DNA of 64,000 bases. Origin: an uncultured Alkaliphilus sp. Its GTDB lineage: Bacteria > Bacillota > Clostridia > Peptostreptococcales > Natronincolaceae. The stretch spans positions 62,001 to 126,000 of the forward strand of contig CALJEQ010000008.1 in the NCBI GenBank assembly GCA_938074565.1, given 5' to 3'. The notes beneath the pieces are model-generated. The model did not search any database. It was not told the DNA's origin and saw only the letters and a list, made by a program, of their open reading frames with translations. A program made the translations under genes and the position numbers. Positions 17,551 to 27,303 of the stretch are shown here, in pieces (position 1 is the stretch's first letter; each line of letters opens with the position of its first letter).

Positions 17551-18499
17551 TTATTTCACCCTTTATTTTTGACACAATTGCCGCCCATTCACCCATCTTG
17601 TTCACCTTAACAATTTCTAGACCGTTTTCTTCTAAGCTTTCCTTCACCTGTTCAACTTTATCGATAATAATTCCTGAGGATATAAAAACCCCATCATCTT
17701 TAAGGAACTGTTTAATATCCTTTGCTAAACGGATAATAATATCGGCTATTATATTAGCTACTACAACATCAGCCTTAGCAGACAATTTGTCCATTAGATC
17801 CCCATGTACTACTTCTACTGTAGCTTCTACATGGTTCTCTACTACATTCTTTTTTGCTACTTCTACAGCCACTAGATCTAAATCAATTGCCACAACCTCT
17901 TTAGCACCAACTTTAGCCGCTGCAATAGCCAATATGCCACTACCACATCCAATATCAAAGACAGTGGAGTTTTCTTTTACTCTTTCCTCTAACTCCATAA
18001 CACACATCATTGTGGTTTCATGGGTACCAGTTCCAAATGCCATTCCGGGATCCATTTCAATGATCAATTCATCAGCCTGTTGTTGATAATCTTCCCAAGT
18101 TGGCTTAACAAGTATGTTTTTACCTATTTTAATAGGTTTATAATACTGTTTCCAAGATGTACTCCAGTCTTCTTCAGAAACTTCAATAGTGGTAACTTCC
18201 CCTAATCCAATATTTAAACCATACTCTGGTAAATATGCTACAGATTCTTTAATCAACTCTATTTTGTCTACTAAATCCGCCGATGCTGGCAAATAAGCCT
18301 TTACCAAAGCTCCCTCTGCAAAATCTGGTGAAAGTAGTGCTTCATCCACATAATCCCAATCCTTATTGTTTTGCTCTAATAAGAGAAAATCATTAGGGTC
18401 TTCAATGGCTACTCCCGATACTCCTGCATCATAAAGAATGTTTGCAACTGCTTCAACTGCTTCTGTGGTGGTTTTAATTGATATTTCTATCCATTTCAT
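17543..18499 (-). CDS. prmA: ribosomal protein L11 methyltransferase PrmA
   Basis: PrmA trimethylates lysines and the N-terminus of L11 using SAM. The Rossmann motif I is V-F-D-I-G-C-G-S-G-I-L-A, with 'D-P-G-M-A-F-G-T-G-T-H-E-T-T' before it and 'V-V-A-N-I-I-A-D-I-I' after it. The ATG at 18499 is preferred (318 residues, M-K-W-I-E-I): the GTG at 18508 overlaps the AGGGAAG ribosome binding site. It is the first gene of the prmA-rsmE-mtaB group. Confidence 0.94.
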   Translation of the reverse strand: MKWIEISIKTTTEAVEAVANILYDAGVSGVAIEDPNDFLLLEQNNKDWDYVDEALLSPDFAEGALVKAYLPASADLVDKIELIKESVAYLPEYGLNIGLGEVTTIEVSEEDWSTSWKQYYKPIKIGKNILVKPTWEDYQQQADELIIEMDPGMAFGTGTHETTMMCVMELEERVKENSTVFDIGCGSGILAIAAAKVGAKEVVAIDLDLVAVEVAKKNVVENHVEATVEVVHGDLMDKLSAKADVVVANIIADIIIRLAKDIKQFLKDDGVFISSGIIIDKVEQVKESLEENGLEIVKVNKMGEWAAIVSKIKGEINE

Positions 18500-18542
18500 C
18501 TTTATCACTTCCCTAAAAATAATGTCCCAAATGTTCTATCCT

Positions 18543-18572
18543 ATTATACAATATATTTGCTAAAATACCCAA
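18543..18572 (-). promoter_or_regulatory. possible promoter for prmA-rsmE-mtaB
   Basis: A perfect -10 TATAAT (18543-18548) with a weak -35 TTGGGT (18567-18572) 18 bases away, both on the minus strand and about 45 bases before the prmA start. The rest of the 270-base gap up to dnaJ is A+T-rich, with only the hairpin at 18746-18771 standing out. Confidence 0.4.
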
Positions 18573-18745
18573 CAAATCTCTTAAAGAAATATAAGTTTTA
18601 AGAATTGTAGGGTAAAACAAAAAAATTAACTAATAAAAACCCTTCACTTTTATACATAACAAAAGTCAGCTACCACAACATACTAAAAAATACGTTAAGG
18701 TGCTGTCTTTAACAGTAAAAGAATATGGGGTTTTTCATCAGTAGA

Positions 18746-18771
18746 AATCACTCTACCGAAGTAGAGTGATT
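18746..18771 (-). terminator. hairpin after dnaJ, probable terminator
   Basis: A perfect 11-base-pair stem (AATCACTCTAC paired with GTAGAGTGATT) around a TTCG tetraloop on the minus strand, 8 bases past the dnaJ stop. The trailing T-run is poor (ATTTC), so it may be a weak terminator or an RNA-stabilising end. Confidence 0.55.
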
Positions 18772-18778
18772 AGATTAT

Positions 18779-19915
18779 TTAACTACTAAGAGCATCCTTT
18801 ACCTTATCAAAGAAAGATTTTCTTTGCTCATGAACCTCTTCACCACTTACAGCGGCAAATTGTTTTAAAAGGTCTTTTTGCTTTTCTGATAATTTCTTTG
18901 GAACTTCTACAATTACTTTTACGTATTGATCGCCTTTTCCATAACCCCTAGGACTAACAACACCTTTACCCTTTAACCTAAATACTGTTCCACTTTGGGT
19001 TCCTTCAGCTATTTTATATTTTACTTTACCCTCAAGGGTTGGTACTTCCATTTCGTCCCCTAAAGCTGCCTGTGCAAAGGTTATTGGTATCTCACAAATA
19101 ATATCAAGGTCATTTCTTTCAAATATATTGTGGGGTAAAACTTTAATTACAACGTAGAAGTCTCCCGATGGACCTCCCTTAACTCCTGGTTCTCCTTCAC
19201 CACGAATAGGGATTACCATTCCTGTATCTACCCCTGCTGGAATATTAACCTTTATCTTCTTTTGTTTTCTTATTTTCCCCTTGCCTTTACAAGATGGACA
19301 TGGGTCTTCTATTAACTGTCCGTCTCCATTACAATGGGGGCAGGTTTTTACATTAACAATTTGCCCTAATGGTGTTCTTTGGGCATAACGAATTTCACCT
19401 TTACCTTGACAATGGACACAGGTTTTTTTAGATGTTCCAGGTTTTGCTCCTGTACCACTACATTTATCACAATTTTCATTTTTGTAGTATTCCACTGTTT
19501 TCTCAGTTCCAAAAGCTGCTTCTTCAAAAGTTATAGTAGACTCATATTTGATGTCAGCGCCTTTTTGTGGACCTGAACGACGACGGGAAGAAGAAAAACC
19601 ACCGCCACCAAACATATCAAAAATGTCACCAAATATATCTTCAAAACCTCCTCCACCACCAAAACCTTCAAAACCTCCTCCACCATTACCATTAACTCCC
19701 GCATGGCCAAATTGGTCATATCTTTGCTTCTTTTCTGGTGAACTTAATATTTCATAGGCTTCGTTAGCTTCCTTGAACTTATCTTCTGCTTCTTTATTGT
19801 CTGGATTACGGTCTGGATGATATTTCATTGCCAGTTTACGATATGCCTTCTTTAAATCTTCTGGTGAAGCATTTCGATCCACCCCTAATACTTCATAAAA
19901 ATCACGTTTACTCAC
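18779..19915 (-). CDS. dnaJ: chaperone DnaJ
   Basis: DnaJ is the Hsp40 partner that delivers substrates to DnaK and triggers its ATPase. The J domain has H-P-D at residues 33-35, followed by a Gly/Phe-rich linker (about 75-115). Four C-x-x-C-x-G-x-G zinc repeats follow (about 148-215), and then the C-terminal substrate domains. The 378-residue length is normal for the full type I protein. It starts with GTG, 66 bases after the dnaK stop, with a strong hairpin in between. Confidence 0.97.
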   Translation of the reverse strand: MSKRDFYEVLGVDRNASPEDLKKAYRKLAMKYHPDRNPDNKEAEDKFKEANEAYEILSSPEKKQRYDQFGHAGVNGNGGGGFEGFGGGGGFEDIFGDIFDMFGGGGFSSSRRRSGPQKGADIKYESTITFEEAAFGTEKTVEYYKNENCDKCSGTGAKPGTSKKTCVHCQGKGEIRYAQRTPLGQIVNVKTCPHCNGDGQLIEDPCPSCKGKGKIRKQKKIKVNIPAGVDTGMVIPIRGEGEPGVKGGPSGDFYVVIKVLPHNIFERNDLDIICEIPITFAQAALGDEMEVPTLEGKVKYKIAEGTQSGTVFRLKGKGVVSPRGYGKGDQYVKVIVEVPKKLSEKQKDLLKQFAAVSGEEVHEQRKSFFDKVKDALSS

Positions 19916-19950
19916 CTACTCACCGCCTTTCAATACTTGTACGTCAGTTT

Positions 19951-19975
19951 TGAGGACACCCAATGGGTGTCCTCA
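19951..19975 (-). other. hairpin between dnaK and dnaJ
   Basis: A perfect 11-base-pair stem, TGAGGACACCC and GGGTGTCCTCA, with a 3-base loop, located 5 bases past the dnaK stop codon. No T-run follows on the minus strand, so it is not a standard terminator. It is more likely an RNA processing or stability element that sets the DnaK:DnaJ ratio (inference). Confidence 0.75.
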
Positions 19976-19980
19976 AGGAA

Positions 19981-21810
19981 CTATTTTGTATCTTCAGTAA
20001 CATCTTCATAATCTGCATCAACAACATTTTCATCCTTTGAACCTTGATCCTGTGGATTCTCTTCGGCTCCAGCTGCTCCTTGTTGATACATTTGTTGAGA
20101 AATAGCATGGAAAGCATTTGTTAAATCCTCAACACCTTTTTTCATATCATCTAAGTTATCTGCTTCTATGGCCTTCTTTAACTTTTCCACCTCTGCATTA
20201 ACTTTTTCTACATCTTCTTTATTAATCTTATCTTCTGCTTCTTTCAATGTTTTTTCCGTTTGGTAAACTAATGAATCAGCTTGATTTCTAACTTCAATTT
20301 TTTCTTTCTTCTTCTTATCTTCTTCTGCAAACTTTTCAGCTTCTTTAACTTTTCTTTCAATGTCATCATCTGATAAATTTGTAGAAGATGTAATTGTAAT
20401 TTTTTGCTCTTGTCCTGTTCCTAAATCCTTAGCTGAAACATTAACAATACCATTAGCATCAATATCAAAGGTTACTTCAATTTGTGGTACTCCTCTTGGT
20501 GCTGGTGGAATACCTGTTAATTGGAATCTACCTAAAGTAATGTTGTCATTAGCCATTGATCTTTCACCTTGTAATACATGTATTTCAACGGCTGGTTGAT
20601 TATCAGCAGCTGTAGAGAATACTTGACTCTTTTTAGATGGAATAGTAGTATTTCTTTCAATTAACTTTGTGAATACCCCACCTAATGTTTCAATACCTAA
20701 TGATAATGGAGTAACATCTAATAATAATACGTCCTTCACTTCACCAGTTAATACTCCAGCTTGAATTGAAGCTCCTACTGCAACACATTCATCAGGATTT
20801 ACTCCCTTATGAGGGTCTTTACCAGTAACATTCTTAACTGCTTGTTGAACAGCTGGAATACGGGTTGAACCACCAACTAAGATAACTCTATCTAGTTCGC
20901 CTGCTGCTAAACCAGCATCTGATAAAGCTTTTCTCATTGGCTCTAAAGTCTTCTCTACTAAGTGTGAAGTTATTTCATCAAACTTAGATCTAGTTAAGTC
21001 CATTGTTAAATGTTTTGGACCTGTACTAGTGGCAGTAATAAAAGGAAGATTAATGTTGGTTGTCATTGTACTGGAAAGCTCTTTCTTAGCTTTTTCAGCT
21101 GCTTCCTTTAAACGCTGTAATGCCATTTTATCTTGTCTTAAATCAATCCCCTCTTGCTTTTTAAACTCATCAGCAATGTGATCGATAACTACTTCATCGA
21201 AATTATCTCCACCAAGATTGTTATTTCCATTTGTAGCTAATACTTCAAAAACACCATCACCCAACTCTAGGATGGAAACGTCAAAAGTACCTCCACCTAA
21301 ATCATAAACTAGAATTTTTTGATGTTGGTCTGTTTTATCAAGACCATATGCTAATGAAGCAGCAGTTGGTTCGTTAATGATTCTTTGTACATTTAACCCT
21401 GCGATTTTACCAGCATCTTTTGTAGCTTGTCTTTGGCTATCTGTAAAGTACGCTGGAACAGTGATAACTGCATCTGTTACTGTTTCTCCTAAGTAAGCCT
21501 CTGCATCTGCCTTTAGCTTTTGTAAAATCATTGCAGAGATGTCTTGTGGTGTATAAGCAGAATCGTCTATTTTCACCTTATGGTCTGATCCCATATGGGT
21601 TTTAATTGAGATTATTGTTCTTTCTGGGTTTGTAACTGCTTGTCTTTTTGCAGGTTCCCCTACAATTCTCTCTCCATTTTTTCCAAATCCCACAACAGAA
21701 GGAGTTGTTCTATTTCCCTCTGAATTTGGTATTACTACTGGTTCTCCACCTTCTAATACTGCTACACATGAGTTGGTAGTTCCTAAATCTATTCCTATAA
21801 TTTTACCCAT
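19981..21810 (-). CDS. dnaK: chaperone DnaK (Hsp70)
   Basis: The main cytosolic Hsp70. The N-terminal ATPase domain starts with [15 protein letters not shown], with '[14 protein letters not shown]' and '[13 protein letters not shown]' also clear. The substrate domain begins after the '[13 protein letters not shown]' linker, and the helical lid ends in an acidic tail 'E-D-V-T-E-D-T-K'. At 609 residues it is the short Gram-positive form, lacking the roughly 24-residue insertion of proteobacterial DnaK near residue 80. It is third in hrcA-grpE-dnaK-dnaJ. Confidence 0.98.
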   Translation of the reverse strand: MGKIIGIDLGTTNSCVAVLEGGEPVVIPNSEGNRTTPSVVGFGKNGERIVGEPAKRQAVTNPERTIISIKTHMGSDHKVKIDDSAYTPQDISAMILQKLKADAEAYLGETVTDAVITVPAYFTDSQRQATKDAGKIAGLNVQRIINEPTAASLAYGLDKTDQHQKILVYDLGGGTFDVSILELGDGVFEVLATNGNNNLGGDNFDEVVIDHIADEFKKQEGIDLRQDKMALQRLKEAAEKAKKELSSTMTTNINLPFITATSTGPKHLTMDLTRSKFDEITSHLVEKTLEPMRKALSDAGLAAGELDRVILVGGSTRIPAVQQAVKNVTGKDPHKGVNPDECVAVGASIQAGVLTGEVKDVLLLDVTPLSLGIETLGGVFTKLIERNTTIPSKKSQVFSTAADNQPAVEIHVLQGERSMANDNITLGRFQLTGIPPAPRGVPQIEVTFDIDANGIVNVSAKDLGTGQEQKITITSSTNLSDDDIERKVKEAEKFAEEDKKKKEKIEVRNQADSLVYQTEKTLKEAEDKINKEDVEKVNAEVEKLKKAIEADNLDDMKKGVEDLTNAFHAISQQMYQQGAAGAEENPQDQGSKDENVVDADYEDVTEDTK

Positions 21811-21934
21811 AGTATTACTTCCTCCCTTAATTTTATCATTTTTTATATTTATAATATTTCATACAAAATAAATTAACTAAGTTAGAATCCATTGTCCTTC
21901 ACTAATATTATTTTATTTTGTATAGTTAACTAGT

Positions 21935-22495
21935 TTACTTAGATACTTTAACCATTGCTGGTCTTAGAACCTTATTACTTATCTTATAGCCTTTTTGATA
22001 AACTTCTATAACAGTATTAGACTCTACATCTGCTTCTTCTTGCATCACTGCATGATGAAAGTTCATATCAAAGGGTTGATTAATGGCATCAATTTCTTCA
22101 ATATCATGCTTAATTAAGGTTTCTTTCATCTGTTTTATCACCAGTTGAATTCCTTGATAAAAGCCTCCATCAACAACAGACTCATCTGCCCCTTCTAATG
22201 CTCTTTCTAAATTATCTACTATTGTCAAAAGATCATGTGCCATTTTTTCATTGGCATATAAGTAAATTTCGCTTTTTTCCTTCTCAACTCGTTTTTTATA
22301 ATTTATAAAATCAGCTTGTAGTCGCTGTAGTTGATTAATGTAGTCTTGCATTTCTTCATCTTTTTTTTGCAATTGATCCTCCAAAGTTTCTACTTCATTG
22401 GGGTTTTTTGTGTCTTCCATTTCATCCTGCATTGCTTCTAAGTTACTATCAGCTGATTCCATATTCTCTTGTTCTTCCCTAATTTCTTTCTCCAA
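21935..22495 (-). CDS. grpE: nucleotide exchange factor GrpE
   Basis: GrpE releases ADP from DnaK and senses heat. The 186-residue chain has an acidic, disordered N-terminus (1-45), a long coiled-coil helix (about 40-100) and the C-terminal beta domain ('F-D-M-N-F-H-H-A-V-M-Q-E', 'V-I-E-V-Y-Q-K-G-Y-K-I-S-N-K-V-L-R-P-A-M-V-K-V'). It starts with TTG at 22495 behind GGCGGTG. It lies between hrcA and dnaK as expected. Confidence 0.96.
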   Translation of the reverse strand: MEKEIREEQENMESADSNLEAMQDEMEDTKNPNEVETLEDQLQKKDEEMQDYINQLQRLQADFINYKKRVEKEKSEIYLYANEKMAHDLLTIVDNLERALEGADESVVDGGFYQGIQLVIKQMKETLIKHDIEEIDAINQPFDMNFHHAVMQEEADVESNTVIEVYQKGYKISNKVLRPAMVKVSK

Positions 22496-22588
22496 TTATT
22501 ACACCGCCTTTTTCATTAAATAAATTTATCTAAAATTGCAAAGAGAGAGTGCAAAACACCTAAGGTATTTCGCACTAATCTAATTCTA

Positions 22589-23614
22589 TTATCTGTTTTT
22601 CAATAGCTGATTGATATAAGAGCTAATCTGTTCCATAACACTAATTACGTGGGAGTAATCCATTCTAGTTGGACCAATCACACTTAACCACCCCATTGTG
22701 TTCCCTTCTAATTTAAAGGTTGCTGTTATTAAACTGCAATCTTTAGCTTGATGAAAAGGATTTTCACTACCAATAGAAATGGTTAGACCCTCTGCCTCTG
22801 TTGAAGTAATCATATTACTAATTAATGATTTTTCCTCCAACATAGTTAAAAATGATTTTGCCCTAAATATATCGCTGAACTCTGGAAAGTTAAAAATATT
22901 AGTTGTGCCATTTAAAAACAATTCAAAGTCATCTATCTCTTCCAATGTCTTAAATACTTCTGGAACAATTGTTTGAATGATACTGCTGAACTGATGGGCT
23001 TCTTCTTTAAGTTCCTTAACAAGCTTTTGTTCTATATCTTGGAAGGTGAGTCCCGCCAGTTTTTCATTCAGCAATGCCGATACCTTTTGAGTATAATCAA
23101 AATCCATTCCACCAGAGAACCTCAGTAGTGGTTTTTTAATTACACCAGTATCAGTGACAATCATTGCTATAATGTGTTCATTATCTATTGGCACCAACTG
23201 AATATGTTTTAATCTACTTCCTTTTATTTGGGGGGCAAGGGCAATGGAAGTATAGTTGGTTAATTCTGATAGAATTTTAGAACTATACTGCAAAACATCT
23301 TCTAATTCCCCAAATCGTTTCAACAAATTGGTCTTCATTGAATCCCTTTGAAAAGAGGCTATTTTTTTCATTTGTAATAGATAGTCAACATATAGTCGAT
23401 AGGCCTTATCCGAGGGAATCCTACCTGCGGAAGTATGGGGTTGTGTTAAGTACCCTAGATCTTCCAAGTCAGCCATTTCATTTCTTATTGTTGCAGGACT
23501 TACCCCAATATTATATCTCTTTGTTAGGGTTCTTGAACCAATGGGTTCGGCTGTTTGTATATAATCCTGCACAATAGCCTGTAAAATTTTAAGCTTCCTT
23601 TCATTCAAATCCAT
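22589..23614 (-). CDS. hrcA: heat-inducible repressor HrcA
   Basis: HrcA binds CIRCE and represses class I heat-shock genes; its folding is kept active by GroEL. The N-terminal winged helix has 'G-S-R-T-L-T-K-R-Y-N-I-G-V-S-P-A-T-I-R-N-E-M-A-D-L-E', and the rest is the dimer/GAF-like domain. The second ATG at 23614 is preferred on spacing from AGAGG, though an ATG at 23617 is also possible. A CIRCE element and a sigma-A promoter sit immediately upstream, so it represses its own operon. Confidence 0.96.
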   Translation of the reverse strand: MDLNERKLKILQAIVQDYIQTAEPIGSRTLTKRYNIGVSPATIRNEMADLEDLGYLTQPHTSAGRIPSDKAYRLYVDYLLQMKKIASFQRDSMKTNLLKRFGELEDVLQYSSKILSELTNYTSIALAPQIKGSRLKHIQLVPIDNEHIIAMIVTDTGVIKKPLLRFSGGMDFDYTQKVSALLNEKLAGLTFQDIEQKLVKELKEEAHQFSSIIQTIVPEVFKTLEEIDDFELFLNGTTNIFNFPEFSDIFRAKSFLTMLEEKSLISNMITSTEAEGLTISIGSENPFHQAKDCSLITATFKLEGNTMGWLSVIGPTRMDYSHVISVMEQISSYINQLLKNR

Positions 23615-23629
23615 CATACCACCTCTTTA

Positions 23630-23656
23630 TTAGCACTCTTTGTTGTTGAGTGCTAA
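23630..23656 (-). promoter_or_regulatory. CIRCE operator (HrcA binding site)
   Basis: A perfect TTAGCACTC - 9 bases - GAGTGCTAA inverted repeat, matching the CIRCE consensus in both arms. It lies between the promoter -10 (23671-23676) and the hrcA start, so HrcA bound here would block transcription of hrcA-grpE-dnaK-dnaJ. Confidence 0.97.
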
Positions 23657-23670
23657 CGCTACCTGCTATT

Positions 23671-23699
23671 AAAATATCACTTCATCTTATCTTTGTCAA
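23671..23699 (-). promoter_or_regulatory. sigma-A promoter of the hrcA operon
   Basis: On the minus strand, a perfect -35 TTGACA (23694-23699), a 17-base gap and -10 TATTTT (23671-23676). CIRCE starts 14 bases downstream of the -10. This drives the heat-shock operon. Confidence 0.88.
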
Positions 23700-23728
23700 T
23701 AGTTTCTAAAAAATTTTTCTAAGCAATT

Positions 23729-24865
23729 TTATAGCAACATTTCTTGAAACACAAGATTAGATAAATCTATTCCCTTTGGTGTTAATTGAATCCTTTCGTC
23801 ATTAATAATTACTAAATTTTGTTTCGTCAACTTTGTAAATTGTTCCTTATATATTTCCATTGGTGAAATACCAAAACGCTCTTTAAAATCTTTTATTGCT
23901 ATTCCGTTTGTTAATCTTAACCCTAAAAACATCGTCTCGCTTATTTCATCTTCTCTACTATTTTGTATGGTTTCCTTCACTGCTAATCTTCCAACTTCTA
24001 AAGCATTAATATAGGAAACAATTTCTCCTTCATTATTATAGCGTTTTTGTGAAAGGTATGAGTGGGCCCCCGCCCCTAATCCTACATAATGTTGGTTATG
24101 CCAATAGGTTAAATTATGTTCACATTGATAACCAGTCTTGGCAAAGTTAGAAATCTCATAATGGTGGTATCCCTGTTCCTTTAAATATTCAATGGCTTCG
24201 TGGTACATCTCCAGCTCCAACTCTTCATCAAGTTCCTTCATTTTTCCTTCTTCATTCCACTGGTGAAATAGCGTCTCTTCTTCCCAAATTAAACTATAGG
24301 AAGATATATGCTGAATCCCTAGTTTGGTGACTATTTCAAGACTTTGTTTCCAATCTTCCATCCGTTGCCCAGGTAAAGCAAACATTAAATCTACATTAAT
24401 GTTATTAAACCCAACTTTTTGAGCATCTTGCAAATTTTTTTGGAAGTCTTCATAACTATGTATTCTTCCTAGCTTTTTTAAAAGATGATTTTGGCAAGCC
24501 TGTAACCCAATACTTAATCGATTAATGCCAGCCTTATAATATTGTTGTAGTTTTTCTAAAGTTACTGTACCTGGGTTCATTTCCATTGTTATTTCTGGAT
24601 TCTTCCCTATATGAAATGTTTTTATAACAGACTCTAATAAAGTAGTTAGTTGTTTTCCCGTCAGTATTGATGGTGTTCCTCCACCTATAAAAATACTTTT
24701 GATATGGTATTCTTTTAGCTTTTCAGAATATAAATCTATTTCTTTTAATAGTGCCTTAAGATAAGGTTCTATCATTTCATTTTTTCCACTAAAGGAATTA
24801 AAATCACAATAATAACATTTCCGCTGACAAAATGGTATGTGAATATATAGGCTTATTGGTTTCAA
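23729..24865 (-). CDS. hemW: HemW-like radical SAM protein
   Basis: HemW is related to coproporphyrinogen III dehydrogenase HemN but acts as a heme chaperone in studied cases. The radical SAM cluster motif is C-x3-C-x2-C in 'P-F-C-Q-R-K-C-Y-Y-C-D-F-N-S', followed by 'F-I-G-G-G-T-P-S'. The HemN C-terminal domain is present. At 378 residues and lacking the longer HemN N-terminus, HemW is the better call. The TTG at 24865 follows GAGGGTG. A terminator separates it from lepA upstream, so it should have its own promoter. Confidence 0.92.
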   Translation of the reverse strand: MKPISLYIHIPFCQRKCYYCDFNSFSGKNEMIEPYLKALLKEIDLYSEKLKEYHIKSIFIGGGTPSILTGKQLTTLLESVIKTFHIGKNPEITMEMNPGTVTLEKLQQYYKAGINRLSIGLQACQNHLLKKLGRIHSYEDFQKNLQDAQKVGFNNINVDLMFALPGQRMEDWKQSLEIVTKLGIQHISSYSLIWEEETLFHQWNEEGKMKELDEELELEMYHEAIEYLKEQGYHHYEISNFAKTGYQCEHNLTYWHNQHYVGLGAGAHSYLSQKRYNNEGEIVSYINALEVGRLAVKETIQNSREDEISETMFLGLRLTNGIAIKDFKERFGISPMEIYKEQFTKLTKQNLVIINDERIQLTPKGIDLSNLVFQEMLL

Positions 24866-24885
24866 TTCTTCACCCTCTTATATGA

Positions 24886-24924
24886 TAAAAAAAACCAGCA
24901 ACTAAGGCTACACCCCCAGTTACT
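24886..24924 (-). terminator. terminator after lepA
   Basis: An 11-base-pair stem with some G-U pairs (arms 24897-24907 and 24914-24924) followed on the minus strand by GG and a run of eight T. It lies 16 bases past the lepA stop. Confidence 0.78.
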
Positions 24925-24939
24925 AGTCTAATTTAAATA

Positions 24940-26748
24940 TTAATCATCTAGCTTTAATACAGACATAAAGGCTTTTTGTGGAACTTCAACATTTCCCACT
25001 TGTCTCATACGCTTCTTACCTTCTTTTTGCTTTTCTAACAGCTTCTTCTTACGGGTAATGTCTCCCCCATAACATTTGGCAAGAACATCTTTACGTAGAG
25101 CTTTAATGGTTTCTCTAGCAATGATTTTTTGCCCAATGGCTGCTTGAAGGGGAACAGGAAATTGATGTCTTGGTATTTCATCCTTTAATTTTTCACACAT
25201 TGCCTTTCCTCTTCCATAAGCTTTAGAGTCATGTACAATAAAAGACAGGGCATCAATCTGTTCACCATTAATTAATATATCTAATTTAACTAAATTAGAT
25301 TGTCTATAACCTAACAATTCATAATCTAAAGAGCCATAACCCTTTGTCTTTGATTTTAAAGCATCAAAGAAGTCATAAATAACCTCGTTTAGAGGTAATT
25401 CATAATGTATATTAACTCTTGTATCGTCAATATATTCCATGTTTTTCATATCACCCCGTCTATCTTGACAGAGTTCCATTACTATCCCTGTATATTGGGT
25501 GGGTACCATAATGTTTGCCTTTACAATTGGTTCTTCCATAATACTTATTTCTTGGGGTTTAGGCAGATTTGCTGGGTTTTGAATCATTACTACTTCACCG
25601 TCAGTTTTAGTAATTCGATAAATTACACTGGGGGCAGTAGTTACCATATCTAAATCAAATTCCCGTTCTAAACGTTCTTGTACAATCTCCATATGAAGCA
25701 ACCCTAAGAAACCACATCTAAACCCAAAACCTAAAGCAACTGAAGTTTCTGGTTCAAATACGAGGGCAGCATCATTTACTTGAAGTTTTTCTAATGCATC
25801 CCTTACATCTTCATATTTTTGTCCTTCTGCTGGGTATATGCCACAATATACCATAGGAGTTACCTTACGGTATCCTGGTAATGGTTCAGATGTAGGATTT
25901 TCTGCATCGGTGATGGTATCCCCCACTCGACAGTGTTTTACATCTTTAATACTGGCAGCAACATAACCAACATCCCCAGCCTTTAATTCAGCCAACGGTA
26001 TTGGTCCTGGTGATACTACCCCTACCTCAACTACTTCAAAGGTTTTATTGGTTGCCATCATTTTAATTTTCATGCCTTTTTTAAGGCTACCTTCTACAAC
26101 ACGAATATAGGCAATTACTCCCTTATAGTTATCATAATAGGAATCGAAAATTAAAGCCTTTAGAGGTGCATCTTCATCTTCTGTTGGAGATGGAACTTTT
26201 TGAACAATAGCCTCCAGTACGTCAATGATGTTAAGTCCTTCCTTTGCTGAAATCAAAGGTGCATCACTGGCATCTAAACCGATAATATCTTCAATCTCTT
26301 GCTTAATTTCATCTGGTCTAGCACTGGGTAAATCAATTTTATTTATAACTGGAATAATTTCTAAATCTTGCTCTAGTGCTAAATAGACATTTGCTAAGGT
26401 TTGTGCTTCTATCCCTTGTGCAGCATCTACCACTAGTATTGCCCCTTCACAGGCAGCCAAACTTCTGGATACTTCGTATGTAAAGTCAACATGTCCTGGA
26501 GTATCGATTAAATTTAAATAATACTCCTCTCCATCCTTCGCCTTATAGGCTAACTTAATGGATTGAAGTTTAATAGTAATTCCTCTTTCTCGCTCCAAAT
26601 CCATGTTGTCCAGTATTTGGTCTTGCATTTCCCGTTGACTTATTAGTCCTGTTTGTTCTATCAGTCTATCAGCCAAGGTAGATTTTCCATGATCAATATG
26701 AGCAATGATAGAGAAGTTTCTAATTTTTTTTTGTCTATCACTTGGCAT
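24940..26748 (-). CDS. lepA: elongation factor 4 (LepA)
   Basis: EF4 is a ribosome-bound translational GTPase that affects initiation and back-translocation under stress. The GTPase motifs are [17 protein letters not shown] and N-K-I-D-L-P. The LepA-specific C-terminal domain is present ('[29 protein letters not shown]'). The length of 602 is typical. AGGAGG precedes the ATG at 26748. It lies between the spoIIP/gpr sporulation genes and hemW, a common Clostridia order. Confidence 0.97.
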   Translation of the reverse strand: MPSDRQKKIRNFSIIAHIDHGKSTLADRLIEQTGLISQREMQDQILDNMDLERERGITIKLQSIKLAYKAKDGEEYYLNLIDTPGHVDFTYEVSRSLAACEGAILVVDAAQGIEAQTLANVYLALEQDLEIIPVINKIDLPSARPDEIKQEIEDIIGLDASDAPLISAKEGLNIIDVLEAIVQKVPSPTEDEDAPLKALIFDSYYDNYKGVIAYIRVVEGSLKKGMKIKMMATNKTFEVVEVGVVSPGPIPLAELKAGDVGYVAASIKDVKHCRVGDTITDAENPTSEPLPGYRKVTPMVYCGIYPAEGQKYEDVRDALEKLQVNDAALVFEPETSVALGFGFRCGFLGLLHMEIVQERLEREFDLDMVTTAPSVIYRITKTDGEVVMIQNPANLPKPQEISIMEEPIVKANIMVPTQYTGIVMELCQDRRGDMKNMEYIDDTRVNIHYELPLNEVIYDFFDALKSKTKGYGSLDYELLGYRQSNLVKLDILINGEQIDALSFIVHDSKAYGRGKAMCEKLKDEIPRHQFPVPLQAAIGQKIIARETIKALRKDVLAKCYGGDITRKKKLLEKQKEGKKRMRQVGNVEVPQKAFMSVLKLDD

Positions 26749-26834
26749 AAGGTAAAATCCTCCTTTAATCTTGCGTAACTCTATAAATTATATCATAAAC
26801 TGTCAAGGGGTGGTAGTCCATCTATGTAATATTT

Positions 26835-26863
26835 ACAAAAAAATGTCGGTAACCCGACATTTT
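26835..26863 (-). terminator. Rho-independent terminator
   Basis: Stem AAAATGTCGG/CCGACATTTT (26840-26849 and 26854-26863) with a 4-base loop and a T-run on the minus strand. It terminates the 103-residue gene (26947) and probably the spoIIP transcript. The gap 26749-26946 holds nothing else clear. Confidence 0.85.
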
Positions 26864-26946
26864 AGGTAGTTAACAAAGTTTATAAGTAAAGACTAACCAA
26901 AATAACTAGCTTAAACCATTATAAATCTTTAGTGTTATTTAATCAG

Positions 26947-27258
26947 TTATAACAAACCCTTTAGCCATTTAATTAATTCTCCTGACTTTAGCCTTGTCCA
27001 CTCTATATATCCCTTTAGGCTCTCATAAACAAGGGCTTCATCAAAATAATACTCAGAACCAAAAATTTCTATATAGTGGCGATTGGCGTCCCTCCAATAT
27101 GCCAACAGTTGACCACCATCAAATAGTGCCATCATATCTCTTATGGCGTAATCAGTGGCTACTACTCCTAAAATTAATAATATAAATAATATCATTAAAC
27201 AAATATTAACATAACGTTTTTTTCTTTTTAATACTCTCTTTTCTTCCATTCTACCCAT
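26947..27258 (-). CDS. unknown small single-pass membrane protein
   Basis: 103 residues, no family recognised. It has a very basic N-terminus (residues 1-16), one membrane helix (about 17-40, CLMILFILLILGVVA) and an aromatic-rich outer part ('Y-W-R-D-A-N-R-H-Y-I-E-I-F-G-S-E-Y-Y-F-D-E-A'). It lies 45 bases after spoIIP and before a terminator, so it is likely cotranscribed with spoIIP and could be a sporulation membrane protein; that is inference from context. The alternative start at 27249 (MEEKRV) is possible. Confidence 0.65.
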   Translation of the reverse strand: MGRMEEKRVLKRKKRYVNICLMILFILLILGVVATDYAIRDMMALFDGGQLLAYWRDANRHYIEIFGSEYYFDEALVYESLKGYIEWTRLKSGELIKWLKGLL

Positions 27259-27303
27259 CTACATCACCAGTTGTATTGTAGACATAATTTAGCTTCTTTA
27301 AAC

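Noticed and set aside
17598-18086. A 162-codon plus-strand open frame opposite prmA
   Set aside because: Fully antisense to a clear methyltransferase gene and Ser/Thr-rich in the way typical of antisense frames.
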